Source: Astropecten irregularis
Taxonomy: Eukaryota; Echinodermata; Asteroidea; Paxillosida; Astropectinidae
Assembly: GCA_963971285.1 (NCBI GenBank)
Contig: OZ020253.1
Span: 15,574,528-15,638,527 of the forward strand
Direction of reading: 5' to 3'
Length of the DNA stretch: 64,000 nucleotides
Both the position numbers and the translations under genes were made by a program. The notes beneath the pieces were generated by a model, which worked only from the letters and a program-made list of their open reading frames with translations, searched no databases and had not been told where the DNA came from. Positions 1-10,983 of this stretch are shown in pieces (within the stretch, counting starts at the first letter, position 1; every line of letters starts with the position of its first letter).

Positions 1-757
1 TACTTTTTTCAAGGATTATTTTGTGCTGAAAATTTCACAGGTTTGTTTTTATTCCATGACAAATCTAATTATGAACGGCCGCAGCTGTTCTATCAACTTT
101 ACCCAATGAGTATGGTACTATAAACCAATTGAATTATTTAATTTTGATGATAATGTGCATTAACGTATACTTATGATGGCTAGCTGTTCATAATACTGTC
201 CTCTTGGTGAAGGTGGGGTACTGTACCACTTTCCCATCTACCACACCCTAGCCACGCCCTACCCACGCCCCTTTAGAAATGCTACTGCCAAATCCCATCA
301 CGTTGGGAAGTAACCCCGCGTAAAATGATTTAATTTTTATAGACATTTAAGTGGAGTGAGTTCTTTAAAATCACACAGTGCGAGCAAATCATTGAAATGT
401 TGTAAAATAGTGCTGTTGGGTTTTTATTTTAATTTCACGACTTCTTCATCCAAAAACCTCTTTAATGCAATCACAATATACCACTGTGCAGATCTTCACT
501 GGCAGACTTCACGACAAGATAGGACACCAGCTATATAGCTCTATGATGATAATGCCTTCTCAATATAGCAAACCGAAACCAAACAACACAATTCTGTTAT
601 AGTGCCATTGGATTGAGAGTAATCATTCCAATAGTTTTCTACATACACCATAGAAAAACATTATTATAATATTTATCACGATGTCTATAATAATACTGCA
701 AACACCATACAGCCAACTTAATGCAGCCGTGTCTGCTGATACAAATCGGATCCGGCT
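1..757. other. No gene recognised
   Basis: AT-rich non-coding DNA. I see no exon with homology that I recognise, no RNA gene and no long repeat. Short open frames here have no recognisable domain. Confidence 0.6.
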
Positions 758-915
758 TGGGGTTGATTTCACCCATTTCATCGTAACTTACTATCAATCG
801 TAAGTTATGACGCATTGAAGTCCTACGTAGGATAGGCCCCTACGATGGGTTGTCCTTCGTAAACTTGAGTTGTGACCTATCGTAGCTCGTATAGGGTTTC
901 GTGAAATCAACCCCA
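758..915. repeat. Short hairpin repeat, family D
   Basis: About 158 bp with inverted ends: it opens with GGGGTTGATTTCA and closes with TGAAATCAACCCC. The interior is also partly self-complementary (repeated TCGTAACTTACGAT-type strings). Related copies lie at 22952-23086, 43415-43533 (partial), 50069-50212 and 63693-63846. This layout fits a non-autonomous DNA element (MITE); the superfamily cannot be told. Confidence 0.75.
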
Positions 916-1538
916 GGCGCACTCAGTTTCCCAGTGCACAACCTCTAACTTCAGTAATTGCCCTGCTTTATCACGGTCTACCTTATCAAGCTCACTGAAG
1001 TGTCTGTCGTCCCGAATAAGTGGTCTCTAAGGGGCCAATTTGTTCAATCTTCCAATTAAAAGCTGACGTCATCGTGATACTAACCAACAAATTGAGGACG
1101 AATGACCAATTAGTACCAAGGCAATCATGAGTCATCGAAATCAAACTGATTTCAGACGCAGAACGTGGCCATACAAACATGTATATGACGTTAATGGCCG
1201 TTCCGGCTAGTTCCGACTAGGTCCGGATCCGGATCCGACTTTTATCAAACTGCCCACGGAAATCTGATCGACCAAATTCAAAAAAGGAATAATAATGACA
1301 CTTAACATACCATGCAACACGATGTGTAATCACCTTCGTCCATACTCTGTGGTTGTGCATACCGTACTATACATTTTTATTCATGTACAGTAAAATTAAT
1401 GAAGGCCTCAAATTTAGGCCTTTTCACACTACATGTATTATACTTTTACACTGACCCACTGACTTTGATACCAGTGGTCAATCTGGTATATTGCAATCGC
1501 GCTGGCCATTAATGCGCTTAAACACTCGGAGGTACATG
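916..1538. other. No gene recognised
   Basis: Non-coding. The only notable strings are GGATCC-rich ones around 1220-1240, which also occur in the hairpin at 13210-13339. Confidence 0.5.
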
Positions 1539-1785
1539 TACTATCATACTTTGGTAGTATACCGAAATAGAAATCTCCACAGATTTACCTATATCTAAGA
1601 TGGTGATGGTATAGACAAATACCGCTGTATTTATCCAAAAAAGAGTAAAAAAAACAATGACCCAGAACAATTTCAATCTTCGGAAGATCAAAAATAACGA
1701 TGAAAAGATTTAATACCCTGAGCGTTTTCAACTGTTTTCTAAAACAAAAATGGGCACCGTATGGGACCGACACTTTTCAACCTGG
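1539..1785. repeat. MITE family A, diverged copy
   Basis: Starts with the family terminus (ACTATCATACTTTGGTA) and carries the internal landmarks: GTGTATTTATCC-like, GATCAAAA, TTTTCAACTGTTTTCT and GGGCACCGTATGGGAC. It runs directly into a second, fuller copy, so the two are head-to-tail. Confidence 0.7.
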
Positions 1786-2123
1786 GTCATAAGAAACCAA
1801 AACAGAAATGTTCACAGATTTACGTATAACTTACAGGGTATGAAGATAGTGATGGTAGAAACATACCGTTAAAATATTTTCGCCTGAAATGGTGTATTTA
1901 TCCAGAAATTAGTAAAACAACGACCGAAATCTACTTGATCATTTAAAAGATAAAACAGAAAAGACTAAAGAAATACTGTGGCTGTTTTTCACTGTTTTCT
2001 CAAAAAGTTGGCACCGTATGGGACTGAAATTTTCACAGATTACTTTTACTGTATCTTCCTTGATATTTTTGCACATGAATCTGTATTTGTTTGACAAAAA
2101 ACAAAGTATGACATTACCTTTAA
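1786..2123. repeat. MITE family A, near full copy
   Basis: About 340 bp. The order of landmarks shared with other copies is AACAGAAATGTTCACAGATT, the CGCCTGAAATGGTGTATTTA block, a GATC/TTTAAAAGAT hairpin, GTTTTCTCAAAAAGTTGGCAC, then the end AAAGTATGACATTACCTTTAA. Full copies run from TTAAAGGTA to TACCTTTAA, with AAGTATGAT-type terminal inverted repeats. Confidence 0.8.
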
Positions 2124-2495
2124 ATTGGTCACTGTCCGCAATGTCAAAATCTTACAATGTAAAAAGATAGATCAGTCACTTTTTCACCGGAGGTCGGACC
2201 CGTGGTTACCACCTGTAGATTATGTTTTGTTGTAGTGTGGAAAGGCTTTAAGTTAAATATTGTACAGGAATATAGACGACAAGAACAAAACAACATTCAA
2301 CACAATTGACTTGGAGAATGACAATAATTATTTGTGTACACAATTCATACGATGTAACAATTTGCTAACGAAAAGCAACACATTCTGTTTTCTTGACAAC
2401 TACGACACCGAGACTGCGTAGAAAGGAACACCGCTTCAAACCGCGCTCCAATTTAGCAGCTTAACGAAAGCATCCACAACAAACAAAATATGACT

Positions 2496-2815
2496 TAAAG
2501 GTACAGTACAGAATTGGTAAGTACAAATTTTACATAAGGTGCTATATCTCCGCCTGAAATGGTGTACGTATTAATCAAGTAATTAGTAAAACAAAGACCG
2601 AAAGCAGTTTTGATCTTGGGAGTAAGATCAAAACCATTCTTTATATTTTATAAGATAAATTGTGTCGGATTTTCGGATTTCGTGACTCAGATGTCCGATT
2701 GAGCTCAACATTTTCACAGGTTTATCATTAATGTTCATGTTGGATCAGCCAAAGTGCGAATGCTGTGCCGCTGTGCTGTGACCTTTATCGATCGTACAAT
2801 GCATTATACATGTAC
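2496..2815. repeat. MITE family B copy
   Basis: Begins TTAAAGGTACAGTACAG and shares the CGCCTGAAATGGTGTA and GATCAAAAC blocks with family A, but ends differently (GAGCTCAACATTTTCACAGG, then TGACCTTTATCGATCGTACA). Relatives lie at 24300-24797, 30468-30590 and 43680-44032. It looks like a sister family of A. Confidence 0.65.
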
Positions 2816-3071
2816 TTCTTAGTGCAAATCATTGGTGTATTTTAAACTTGGGACAATCTTTTTAAAGGTGCATATGAGGGTCACTAGAGACAGAAAGGTG
2901 AACATCAGATTAGTTAGGGCATGGAGGAAGGAAGAGATTCCTTCCTCCATGGTTAGGGTGAGGCGGCAACCGGGGACGCCGACGTCAAGTGGTGGACACA
3001 TGGATCCCCGTCCCCACTCCCTGCTCCACTTAGTTATGTCACTGGTGCAGACGGTTACACAACCTCACATT
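2816..3071. other. Non-coding, 3' flank of receptor gene
   Basis: Region beyond the receptor stop codon (the gene runs leftwards). It contains a perfect ~30-bp palindrome at about 2921-2952 (TGGAGGAAGGAAGAG and its complement). I could not place a convincing poly(A) signal. Confidence 0.4.
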
Positions 3072-3500
3072 TCAATTATCAACCAAACTTCCAGGTAGTT
3101 GTCCGGAAACGGAGGGCCCTGGTAGGTCCTGGGTGTTACTACTTGTACCGCTGCCGTCCTGGAAGGCCGAGGTGAGAGTGCTTCTTGACGGCCCCCATGC
3201 CGGCTCAGTCGGTCCCTCTCCAGATGTGACGGTAGCGATTGCCTCCCTGGCTGGTGCCACACGTACCGTCTCGGCACCGCAGCAGCGGCAGATTCGAAGG
3301 CACAGCCGGTGTCTGCTGCACCCCATGCCCCGCAGTTTCCTATTCCAGAGGGTCAACACTTTGCCTTTCAGCAGGAAGGTCAGACTGATGGCAGCACCTT
3401 GCAGGGAATTCACCAGGACGGCCAAGTACCAGAAGCCGACACTTTGGATCGTGTTGGCGGCGAAGAGGAGATACCAGGACATTCCAGTCACCACGATCAG
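3072..3500 (-). CDS. Receptor last exon: TM6, TM7, cytoplasmic tail
   Basis: 142 codons plus TGA (3074-3072), following the acceptor CAATCAG. The exon opens with the TM6 segment (LIVVTGMSWYLLFAANTIQ), continues with TM7 (FWYLAVLVNSLQGAAISLTF), then an Arg-rich juxtamembrane stretch and a Ser/Gly/Pro-rich tail of about 80 residues. No further domain is seen in the tail. Confidence 0.75.
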   Translation of the reverse strand: MIVVTGMSWYLLFAANTIQSVGFWYLAVLVNSLQGAAISLTFLLKGKVLTLWNRKLRGMGCSRHRLCLRICRCCGAETVRVAPAREAIATVTSGEGPTEPAWGPSRSTLTSAFQDGSGTSSNTQDLPGPSVSGQLPGSLVDN

Positions 3501-6233
3501 CTGATTGTATGAGAATCATCGTAAAAACAGTATCTAGTGTTACCCTCTTTAGCTGTTAATTCAGACAATCACTACTACCAATTTGCTGCATAAAGATTTC
3601 GGAATACAACCGTAGTCAAGTATTAATATGCCCAGAAATGATGTGGAAAATATTGATCAGCATGTTTGTGTTTGGTAAATATCGGTGGTCAAACTGGTAG
3701 GTGACACCTACAATATACAAAGCAGGACTCACGTGCGTCAACATCACACACATTAATGACAGTTTTTGGTTTTGCTTTTGTTTCAACAAGCCAATAAAGG
3801 ATAATCTTTAGGCACCTTAACCACGCTTTCACAAGATTAGACTTTTCCAGTCTTACCTTCAAGCACAGCAGGACTTCCTTCCTTGCTTTTGTGGTCATCT
3901 GAAGTCTGGCCAGCCTCCTCCGATGAGCGACCACCTTCCAGATCATGAAGACAAGCTGAACGCAGTTGATGGCAAGAAGTATTGAAACCGGCACGCCGAA
4001 GACCAACAGCGAATGGATGGGATCAACAATCCAGCAGTTGCTGCCGCCGTACTCGAGCCACACCTCCGAGTGGTCTGGCCCCTTCACCCTCGACACCAGG
4101 ACACAGACAGCGACGAAGACCGCCGGGAATCCCCAGGCCACCACGCCGAGCTTGAAGACATTCAAGCCCTTGGTCGGACCTCGCTGGTTTCGAATCGTCT
4201 TGGACTTAATGCTTAACGCCACTTCACGCGACAACAAAGTCATCCAGAAGAAGGTAGCTAGCCACGAGAAGTGCAGACATATAGCCCTCAGGACACAGAC
4301 CCACTGGTTAGAGGATTTGCCGAATAGGAGGAAAACTTGCCCCAGCAGTACAGCCACCGTGAAATTCATGACAATCTTACCAGGCTTATTTCGGAGATCC
4401 GGAAAGATGGAATATGTGATCAAAGCCATCACCAGACAGACACTTGAAATGACACTGCCGGCAACACTGACATCGGACAGTTTGGAAAGCCACGGCGCAA
4501 GATGAACAACAGGTCCTGCTTCAGACAAAAAGTTACACATTCGAAGTGTGCCATCAGGTAGCTGCCAAATTGCATCAGATGAGATGGCTACCCCGGAATC
4601 TTTATGGACATAGTTTATCCCATCAGTACCAGGAACACTGAGGAAGTCGCTTCGATCATATGAAATAACTGGACACTCTTCTTCGATGAAGGGGCTACAC
4701 ACAGGTAAACTTCCTTAGAGGAGTCACCACTGACATTCGCTACCACTGACTTAAACATTGTACTGTGCATGAACTCTGATCCTCCATACACGTACCCACC
4801 TTCAGCAACAAAGGATACACCATCAGTGACGTTAATCATAGTCAGTTGAACTTCAGGAATGGTGAAACCCTCGCAGATCGGTAACTGAGATTTATTCATC
4901 TGGTCTCTGGAGAAAGACACTAGCATCAATCCTGTCTCCAAGCATGGCTCCCGCGAAGCAACGGTGCCGTCAGCGTGCCGGGCGTTGACAAAATCTTCAA
5001 GGGCGGCTTGAATTTGCCTCGCTATCGAGAAATCGGCATGCACGTAGATCTGATCATCAATATAGGTTAGGTTGTCTTGCGTCTGATGGACTGGAGCCTT
5101 CCCGATGGTTATTGTCACTAGCTCTGAAAATGTACCCTCTAGGTAGGTGGCAATGCCCTGGGATGAAACCAGTTGCTGGAAACACTCGGTAGTAGCGTTG
5201 CCAGATGTAGGCCTACTCCGCCTATTGTGCAAAAGCAGACTTGCTCCCTGGCGTTCGACACACGTTCCTGACCGGAGAGTCATGCCGACCGGGCAGCTCA
5301 GGTTGCGACACTCTCCTCTGAAAGGATCATAGACTTGCCACTGATTGCAGTTCCAGATAGTCTCGTCTTCCTGAGATTCATCATCTGGTCTCAAGGAAAC
5401 TGTGTGTCCAGTGAAATCAAACAAGAGCGTGTAGGAATACACGTTACTTACGCGAGGCCTACTAAAGAGCACGCATCTCAGTAAAGGCTTAGGGTAGGTT
5501 TGGCAGTTTGCGCAGAACTCATTTTTATATGCAATGGCGTCCATTCGACCAAATAGCACGGAGGTATGATTATCGCACAACATTATCTGGGATTCTGTAG
5601 CATTCGGTTGGCAACTATCAATATAGCCTGGATAACACTGGTGCATGGACCTGCTCACAGAAAGCGGCGGTGGAATTAATTCAAACCATATGCATTCGTC
5701 TACATCGAGGAGATCCCAGTCGAAGTCGTTTTGGGGCTCACCGCAATCCCACAGTTTCAAAGACCAAGGCTCCAGATGTTCCTCTGGTACGCGGTGACAT
5801 AGTGCACAGTAGACGTTCTTGAAGATGATTTCTCCTGGGCCGTTAACGAAGAGCGTCAACAGCTTCTGGGACATTGCCAGCGTCTCGTCCTGACAGTTTC
5901 GTCTGATGTCATCCTGAGGCCAGTTAGACGGACAGCGTCCAACTACGAATAAGCTGCTGGCGAAAGGGTCAGGACCGAGGGGTAGAATGGGAGGAACGCA
6001 CTCGAAGAACGGGGAGAAGGTTGAACTTATAACGGGAGGGTCGGCTTCGTCTATGCAGTGGTCCCAGTAATCGGCACAGCAGTCGCCGTATAGGCCGCAC
6101 ATCTTGTCGCACCGACAGTGATATCGCGGTATTGGTCGACCCGGACCAAGCCGTGATTTTGCCACGGAAGCGGGCAAGAGATACGAACAGTTAAGCACCT
6201 CGCAGCTTGTGAAGATCGGCTCGCAAGTTTCCC
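3072..6233 (-). CDS. SMB-domain 7TM receptor (class B / methuselah-like), frameshifted, 5' end missing
   Basis: Two minus-strand exons: 6233-3857 and 3500-3072. The intron (3856-3501) begins GTAAGA and ends AATCAG; both junctions are phase 0. The protein starts with a Cys-rich segment matching a somatomedin-B domain (HCRCDKMCGLYGDCCADYWDHC region, about 6130-6060). A long extracellular part follows, with many cysteines and NxS/T sites, then seven hydrophobic segments. TM7 carries LVNSLQGAAISL, typical of secretin/adhesion/methuselah receptors; I see no clear GPS cleavage motif. The protein is inferred to sit in the plasma membrane and signal through G proteins; the ligand is unknown. The exon's 5' boundary is a TATTCAG acceptor, so a signal-peptide exon should lie upstream, not found. 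A 2-nt excess in a GT run near 4697-4703 shifts the frame between ectodomain and 7TM: either a pseudogene mutation or a sequencing error. Confidence 0.75.
3857..6233 (-). CDS. Receptor large exon: SMB-like domain, ectodomain, TM1-TM5
   Basis: The frame entering from the acceptor at 6233 is open to about 4700 (ectodomain); a different frame is open from there to the donor at 3857 (TM1-TM5). At the switch the minus strand reads ACCTGTGTGTAGCCCC. With two fewer bases in the GT run the two halves would be continuous, with no other defect. TM segments are visible at about 4470-4400 (TM1), 4370-4310 (TM2), 4300-4220 (TM3), 4150-4090 (TM4) and 4010-3920 (TM5). Confidence 0.7.
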
Positions 6234-6570
6234 CTGAATATCTCGAGTATACAACTTGAGTGCCTGAGTGGAAATGAAATGATAAACAAAATTTACGAAA
6301 TTGCGTGTTATATCGTTATGATTAAAGGAAATTGCGTCCACATGGGTGGTTTTTTTAATCGGTTGCAGTGTGTTTTGCAGGAGTCCCGGAAAAAGACTAA
6401 CCGTTGTTGAGAAGAGAGTCAAATTACAAACTAGTAAAACGCAATACGGAATTACTGACCCTCGCTGATGAAGTGATGGCCGTTTTTCAGGTCTATCGAG
6501 CCAAGTTTGCTCCATTTGTTTAATTCTCTTATTGACTATTATTCGTCCGTCACATCAAGCTTCGTGAATT
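6234..6570. other. No gene recognised; probable receptor intron or 5' flank
   Basis: No exon recognised. If the acceptor at 6233 is real, this is the beginning (read leftwards) of the upstream receptor intron. Confidence 0.4.
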
Positions 6571-6790
6571 GGTCAGGAGGCGAGTTGGCAAGGGGCGAGT
6601 TAAGGGGCGAGTCGGTCAGGAGGCGAGTTGGCAAGGGGCGAGTTGGTAAGGGGCGAGTCGGTCAGGAGGTGAGTTGGCAAGGGGCGAGTTGGTAAGGGGC
6701 GAGTCGGTCAGGAGGCGAGTTGGCAGGGGGGAAGTTGGTAAGGGGCGAGTCGGTAAGAGGCGAGTCGGCTATTATAGTAGGCGAGTTGAC
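6571..6790. repeat. GC-rich minisatellite
   Basis: Tandem imperfect units built on GGCGAGTTGGTAAGG / GGCGAGTCGGTCAGG, roughly 14-17 bp, often in pairs. Open frames across it are composed of the repeat only and are not called as genes. Confidence 0.85.
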
Positions 6791-6913
6791 CTGTTACCGT
6801 GAATTGCACCCACTGGACCAAACGAACAGCCCGTGTGACTCACAAGTCTATTCATTTGAAGAGGGACAACAGAACACCGTCAAACTCGTTCTCCTTGATT
6901 TTACAGAACGAAC

Positions 6914-7315
6914 TAATGCTAGGAGTCCATTGGGCCGGCGCCAGTTGGTGCCAGTTCGCGCCAATGCAATTTGCTGTGGCGCCTAGTGTCGCCAATAAGG
7001 TGCCTAGTGGCGTGCAGTGGCTCAAACTGCCTCCCAACTGGCTCTTGGTGGCCCGTAACGGCGCCAAAAATTGAATTTGGCGGCAAGAAAATTTCAAAAT
7101 GTTTGAAATTTTCGTCGCGCCACTTGCATCGAGCAACCAGCGCGTATCCACCAAGTATCCACCAAGTGGCACCAAATAATGGCGCAAACAATCCGCCTAT
7201 TGGAACCCACTTTAATGTAATGGCGCGCGATAAGTTGCGCCACTACGCGCCAATCACATAATCTTTGGTGCGAACTGGCATCAACTGGCGCCGGCCCAGT
7301 GGACTGCTAGCATTA
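6914..7315. mobile_element. Short TIR DNA element (MITE-like), about 400 bp
   Basis: Left end TAATGCTAGGAGTCCATTGG is matched by the complement of the right end (7274-7315) over about 45 bp with a few mismatches; both carry GGGCCGGCGCCAGTTG next to the tip. The interior is rich in GTGGCGC / GGCGCAA strings and has no transposase. The class is unknown. Confidence 0.75.
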
Positions 7316-7794
7316 CCAGGCAGCCGTATCCTCTTTACAATGGCCGAAATATTGGTGTCTTTTACATTGTAACTCGTTGGTCTTCTCCAGTAATGAATTC
7401 AACGCACTAAGCACTATAAAACACAAATATCAATAGCCTTTACGAAAGCGAAAGCATCTATATACCGGTACTTAATTTTGTCTTGTGCTTCATAAATTTT
7501 CTGACCCACAAAATTAATGAAATTATATCAGTAATATGTCTTCTTTTGAGGCTCTAATTACTTGATACACAATTTTAGCTGAAGATGAAGAAGAGAATAG
7601 TATGCAATTTTTCTTCGATATGTGGATCGGTTTGCAGAAACACCATGTAAGAATCGGTGGTGTACTCTCGCACTTCTGTTTCGTTCGGACTTTTCGTAAA
7701 ATGTCTTCGAGGTAAACTTCTAGATTCATACAGAAACACCTCTTCACGCGATACTGATTATAGCGAGGTAATAAAATTGATAAGATTTTGATCT

Positions 7795-7960
7795 CGGTGA
7801 TCAAAACTTGTTTCGGTCTTTTGTTTTATACTCATTGTGTATAAATACAGCATTTCTGAAGGGAAAAAATGGTACCAAGTTTATCTTTATACCCTGTAAG
7901 TTATATACGTTAATCTGTGATCATTTCTGTTGTGGGATTTCTTACCAAAGTATGATAGTT
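7795..7960. repeat. MITE family A/B fragment, reverse orientation
   Basis: Contains GATCAAAACTTGTTTCGGTC, ATAAATACAGCATTTCTG, TATACCCTGTAAGTTATA and TACCAAAGTATGATAG in the order seen in reverse-oriented copies. Confidence 0.65.
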
Positions 7961-8312
7961 TTATAAGTGTAATGCGCTTCTGGTCATTTTTGTGTTGAAA
8001 AACGTTTATTTGAAGTTTAAACATTTATGATTATTACTTTTACAAAATATAGAGTACATGTATTGGAGACAGGTTGGCGTCTGAAAGTAAACTTTTGGGA
8101 GACATCGGTAAATATAGGCAGACTTATACACAAAACAACAACAAAAATAACCCCTTCTTTTCCCCCTTGCTATTAAAGGAAAACCGGCAAAGCAAAACTT
8201 TACAGACAAACGTTTGGGACTACGAGAATTAAAAAAAAAACGTTAATTTTCGACAGAAAAATTCTTTCTAGTTTTCGAGAAAATTATTAGGGAGACACCA
8301 AATTATCGCAAT
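7961..8312. other. No gene recognised
   Basis: AT-rich non-coding sequence with a short poly(A) run near 8230. Confidence 0.5.
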
Positions 8313-8471
8313 GGGGCCGATTTCACGAAATCTGCGATCATCGCTAAAAGCCCAAATCCATCGCTAAACGGACTGAAATCGATTGCTACTTTGCATAGCA
8401 ATTTTCAGTTTAGCGATGGATTTTGGCTTTAGCGATGATCGCAAAGCGTTAGTGAAAGTCTGCTGGGCCCC
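8313..8471. repeat. Hairpin repeat, family F
   Basis: About 160 bp folding on itself: GGGGCCGATTTCACGAAATC at the left, complement at the right (…GTGAAAGTCTGCTGGGCCCC), with the internal arm TTTAGCGATGATCGC. A half copy lies at about 53648-53705. Confidence 0.7.
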
Positions 8472-8506
8472 TAACAAGTGTTTGCCGTACGAACTGTCGC
8501 CCAAAG

Positions 8507-8859
8507 TTAAAGGTTGTATCATACTTAACAGAAATGTTCACAGATTTACATATAACTTTCAGGGTATGAAGATGATGCTGGTAGAAATCTACCATTAAAA
8601 TATTTCCGCCTGAAATGGTGTATTTATCCAGAAATTAACAAAACAACGACCGAAAATCTTTTTGATCTTTTAAAAGATCAAAAATAAAAGAGAAACGACT
8701 TAAGAAATACTGTGGCCGTTTTTCACTGTTTTCTCAAAAAGTTGGCACCGTACATGGGACTGAAATTTTCACAGATTACTTTTATTGTATCTTCCTTGAT
8801 ATTTTTGCACATGAATCTGTATTTGTTTGAGAAATACCAAAGTATGATACTACCTTTAA
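8507..8859. repeat. MITE family A, full copy
   Basis: Runs from TTAAAGGTTGTATCATACTT to AAAGTATGATACTACCTTTAA, with all internal landmarks of the family in order. Confidence 0.85.
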
Positions 8860-9239
8860 GTCGAATTGAGTGAAATAAACACACTGGCTAGCAGCATTCT
8901 TGCCACTAATTGTGTATTTGGGGCGTTCTTTACCCACAGACTTCAGTCCGTGAAGTTATATCAAGTAGGCTTAGTTACAGACTTAATCCAGTATGTTAAA
9001 CAAACGGTCTCAATTGAAGGGAAATATCCAAAGGAAAGGACATCTAATTAAGGGAAGACTATCCTATATAATGAACTTACCTGGCAGACTGAAGAACGCA
9101 GATAAACAAAGCAAGTACAACGACATGGACACTCTTGGACTACGGAGTTTGGCCATTGTGGCTGCCGTGCAAGTTACGTCTTCGGCCGGTAGGGAACGGC
9201 TGCTCGGCTCGCCCCCAAACAGTGCATCTGATCTCGAGC

Positions 9240-9660
9240 AAACCTTGCGCGAGGATATATTACATTATTTTGATTGGACGTGTGTGGGAGTTTACTGCAT
9301 ACTATCTCGACAGCTCGCGTAAGGATATTTCGATTGGACACGTGTGGGAGTTTACTACATAATTATCTCGAAAGCTGGCGTAAGGATATTTCGATTGGAC
9401 GTGCGTGGGAGTTTAATGCATACTATCTCGACAGCTCGCATAAGGATATTTCGATAGTATGGGAGTTTACTGCATACTATCTCGGCAGCTGGCGTAAGGA
9501 TATTTCGATTGTATGGGAGTTTACTGCATACTATCTCGGCAGCTGGCGTAAGGATATTTCGATTGGACACGTGTACGTGGGTGTTTACTGCTGGTAGCAA
9601 ACCTCGCCCAAGGATAATTTGATTGAAAGTGCGCGCGGGTTTATTGCATACTAAGGTGGT
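9240..9660. repeat. Minisatellite, 54-61 bp unit, about 7 copies
   Basis: Units contain AAGGATATTTCGATTG...GGGAGTTTACTGCATACTAT, CTCG(A/G)CAGCT. The AAGGATATTT anchor recurs near 9321, 9382, 9442, 9496, 9550 and 9610. Open frames in several phases here are repeat translation only. Confidence 0.9.
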
Positions 9661-9908
9661 CTGGAAGTGCCATACGACCTGTTGAGATTCCGAGATAAAT
9701 GTTCATTTATCACGATGATTAACATAGACAGGACGAGTGCGAACAAACTATAGATATGAAGTCACTATTTGGTATTAATGTATACTGGCCTATTGATACT
9801 CAAAATGGATTTCGACATTCAGTGAAAAATTATCTCGAGATCGCGATAAGTCAGATGGCATTTTCAAGGCACCGTAAGTACCTGACGGCCATACTATATC
9901 GATCAGGC
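9661..9908. other. No gene recognised
   Basis: Non-coding, no repeat recognised elsewhere in the window. Confidence 0.4.
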
Positions 9909-10236
9909 GTACTGTTTTGGTTTCCGATCAAATACAAATACAGTAACAGTCATCTGTGAAATTTCAGTCCCGTACTGTGCCCATTTTTTTTTTTTTTTAG
10001 AAAACAGTGAAAAACGGCCACAGTATTTCTTTTCTCTTTTAGTTTTGATCTTTAAAAGATCAAAATAATTTTGGTCACTGGTTTTACTCTTTTCTGGATA
10101 AATACAGCATTTCAGGCAGAACAATTTTAACGGTATGTTTCTACCAGCACCATCTTTACTATACCCTGTGTACGTTATAGGTAAATCTGTGAAGATTTCT
10201 GTTTCGGTATGCTACCAAAGTATGATATTACCTTTA
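9909..10236. repeat. MITE family A copy, reverse orientation
   Basis: Reverse-oriented relative to 8507-8859: CAGTAACAGTCATCTGTGAA at the left, ATAAATACAGCATTTCAGGC and AACGGTATGTTTCTACCAGC in the middle, ending ACCAAAGTATGATATTACCT. Confidence 0.8.
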
Positions 10237-10272
10237 GGCATATGGTTTTCCCTTACAGCCTAAAACATATGT

Positions 10273-10354
10273 CGTAGTCGGCAGGATTCGAACCTGCGCG
10301 GGGAGACCCCAATAGATTTCTAGTCTATCGCCTTAACCGCTCGGCAACGACTAC
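10273..10354 (-). tRNA. tRNA-Ser (anticodon AGA)
   Basis: 82 nt on the minus strand. Acceptor strand GTAGTCG (10354-10348) pairs with CGACTAC (10280-10274), followed by discriminator G at 10273. The D-arm/A-box is TGCCGAGCGGTTAAGG. The anticodon arm ATAGA-CTAGAAA-TCTAT has anticodon AGA at 10321-10319, reading UCU. A long variable arm (GGGGTCTCCCC) as expected for serine, and B-box GGTTCGAATCC. No intron and no encoded CCA. A TTTT run on the minus strand about 8 nt beyond the 3' end can terminate Pol III. Unlike the SINE heads in this window, all stems pair. Confidence 0.95.
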
Positions 10355-10552
10355 TGTAGTAAAGACGGTAAAATTGTTCTGGCCAAGTCAATTAAGTGAA
10401 TTTAAAAAGCTGTCTTATCCTGATATTTAATCTCAGTTTGTCGGTTTTGCAAGTTTACGACTTCTTTCCTTGCCGGTAGCAAAATAAATCCCAAGCCTAG
10501 CACCAAAGCCTCATTTCGTAAAGGTTTCTGAAGCCTGAACATGTAAAAGCCT

Positions 10553-10983
10553 TAGGCCCGCTTCAAACGTCGAACTTCTGCCGTGTCTAATGCAATACAT
10601 TGTAGTCGACATAAACGCGGCGGAAGTTCGGCAGTTGCTTCAAACGCCGGTTTTCTGTTAACCTTAATGCAAATTCGAACATGGCGGCCCAAGAGAGACT
10701 TATGATATTGCATTATAGTCTTCTGCGAGAAGGCGGTGCTCTCTCTTTTAAAATGGTAGGGTGTGGAACTCCGATTTGGGACGTTTCAATTGAATTAGAC
10801 TCGGCAAAAATCGACGTTTGAAGCCGTGCCGCTCTTCTACCGTTAAAAGCGGCAAGCCCTGTCGATCTTTCGGCAGAAAACCGGCAGTTGCTTCAAACGT
10901 CGAATTTCTGCCGTGTCTAATTCAAACTTGGGCTAACATATGACTTAGACACGGCAGAAGTTCAACGTAGTGAAGCGGGCCTT
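10553..10983. mobile_element. TIR DNA element, about 430 bp
   Basis: Left end TAGGCCCGCTTCAAACGTCG-AACTTCTGCCGTGTCTAA is matched in complement at the right (CTTAGACACGGCAGAAG...TGAAGCGGGCC). Internal sub-repeats contain CGGCAGTTGCTTCAAACG. A short frame starting ATGGCGGCCCAAGAGAGA at 10681 may be a degenerate coding remnant. The superfamily is not assignable. Confidence 0.7.

Noticed and set aside
3133-4505. Plus-strand open frames over the receptor exons
   Set aside because: Shadows of the minus-strand receptor coding sequence; they lack recognisable protein character.
6507-6986. Overlapping small open frames through the GGCGAGTTGG repeat
   Set aside because: Repeat translation; no domain, no splice context.
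9274-9600. Open frames on both strands across the 54-61 bp minisatellite
   Set aside because: They translate the repeat only, occur in several phases, and have no homology.
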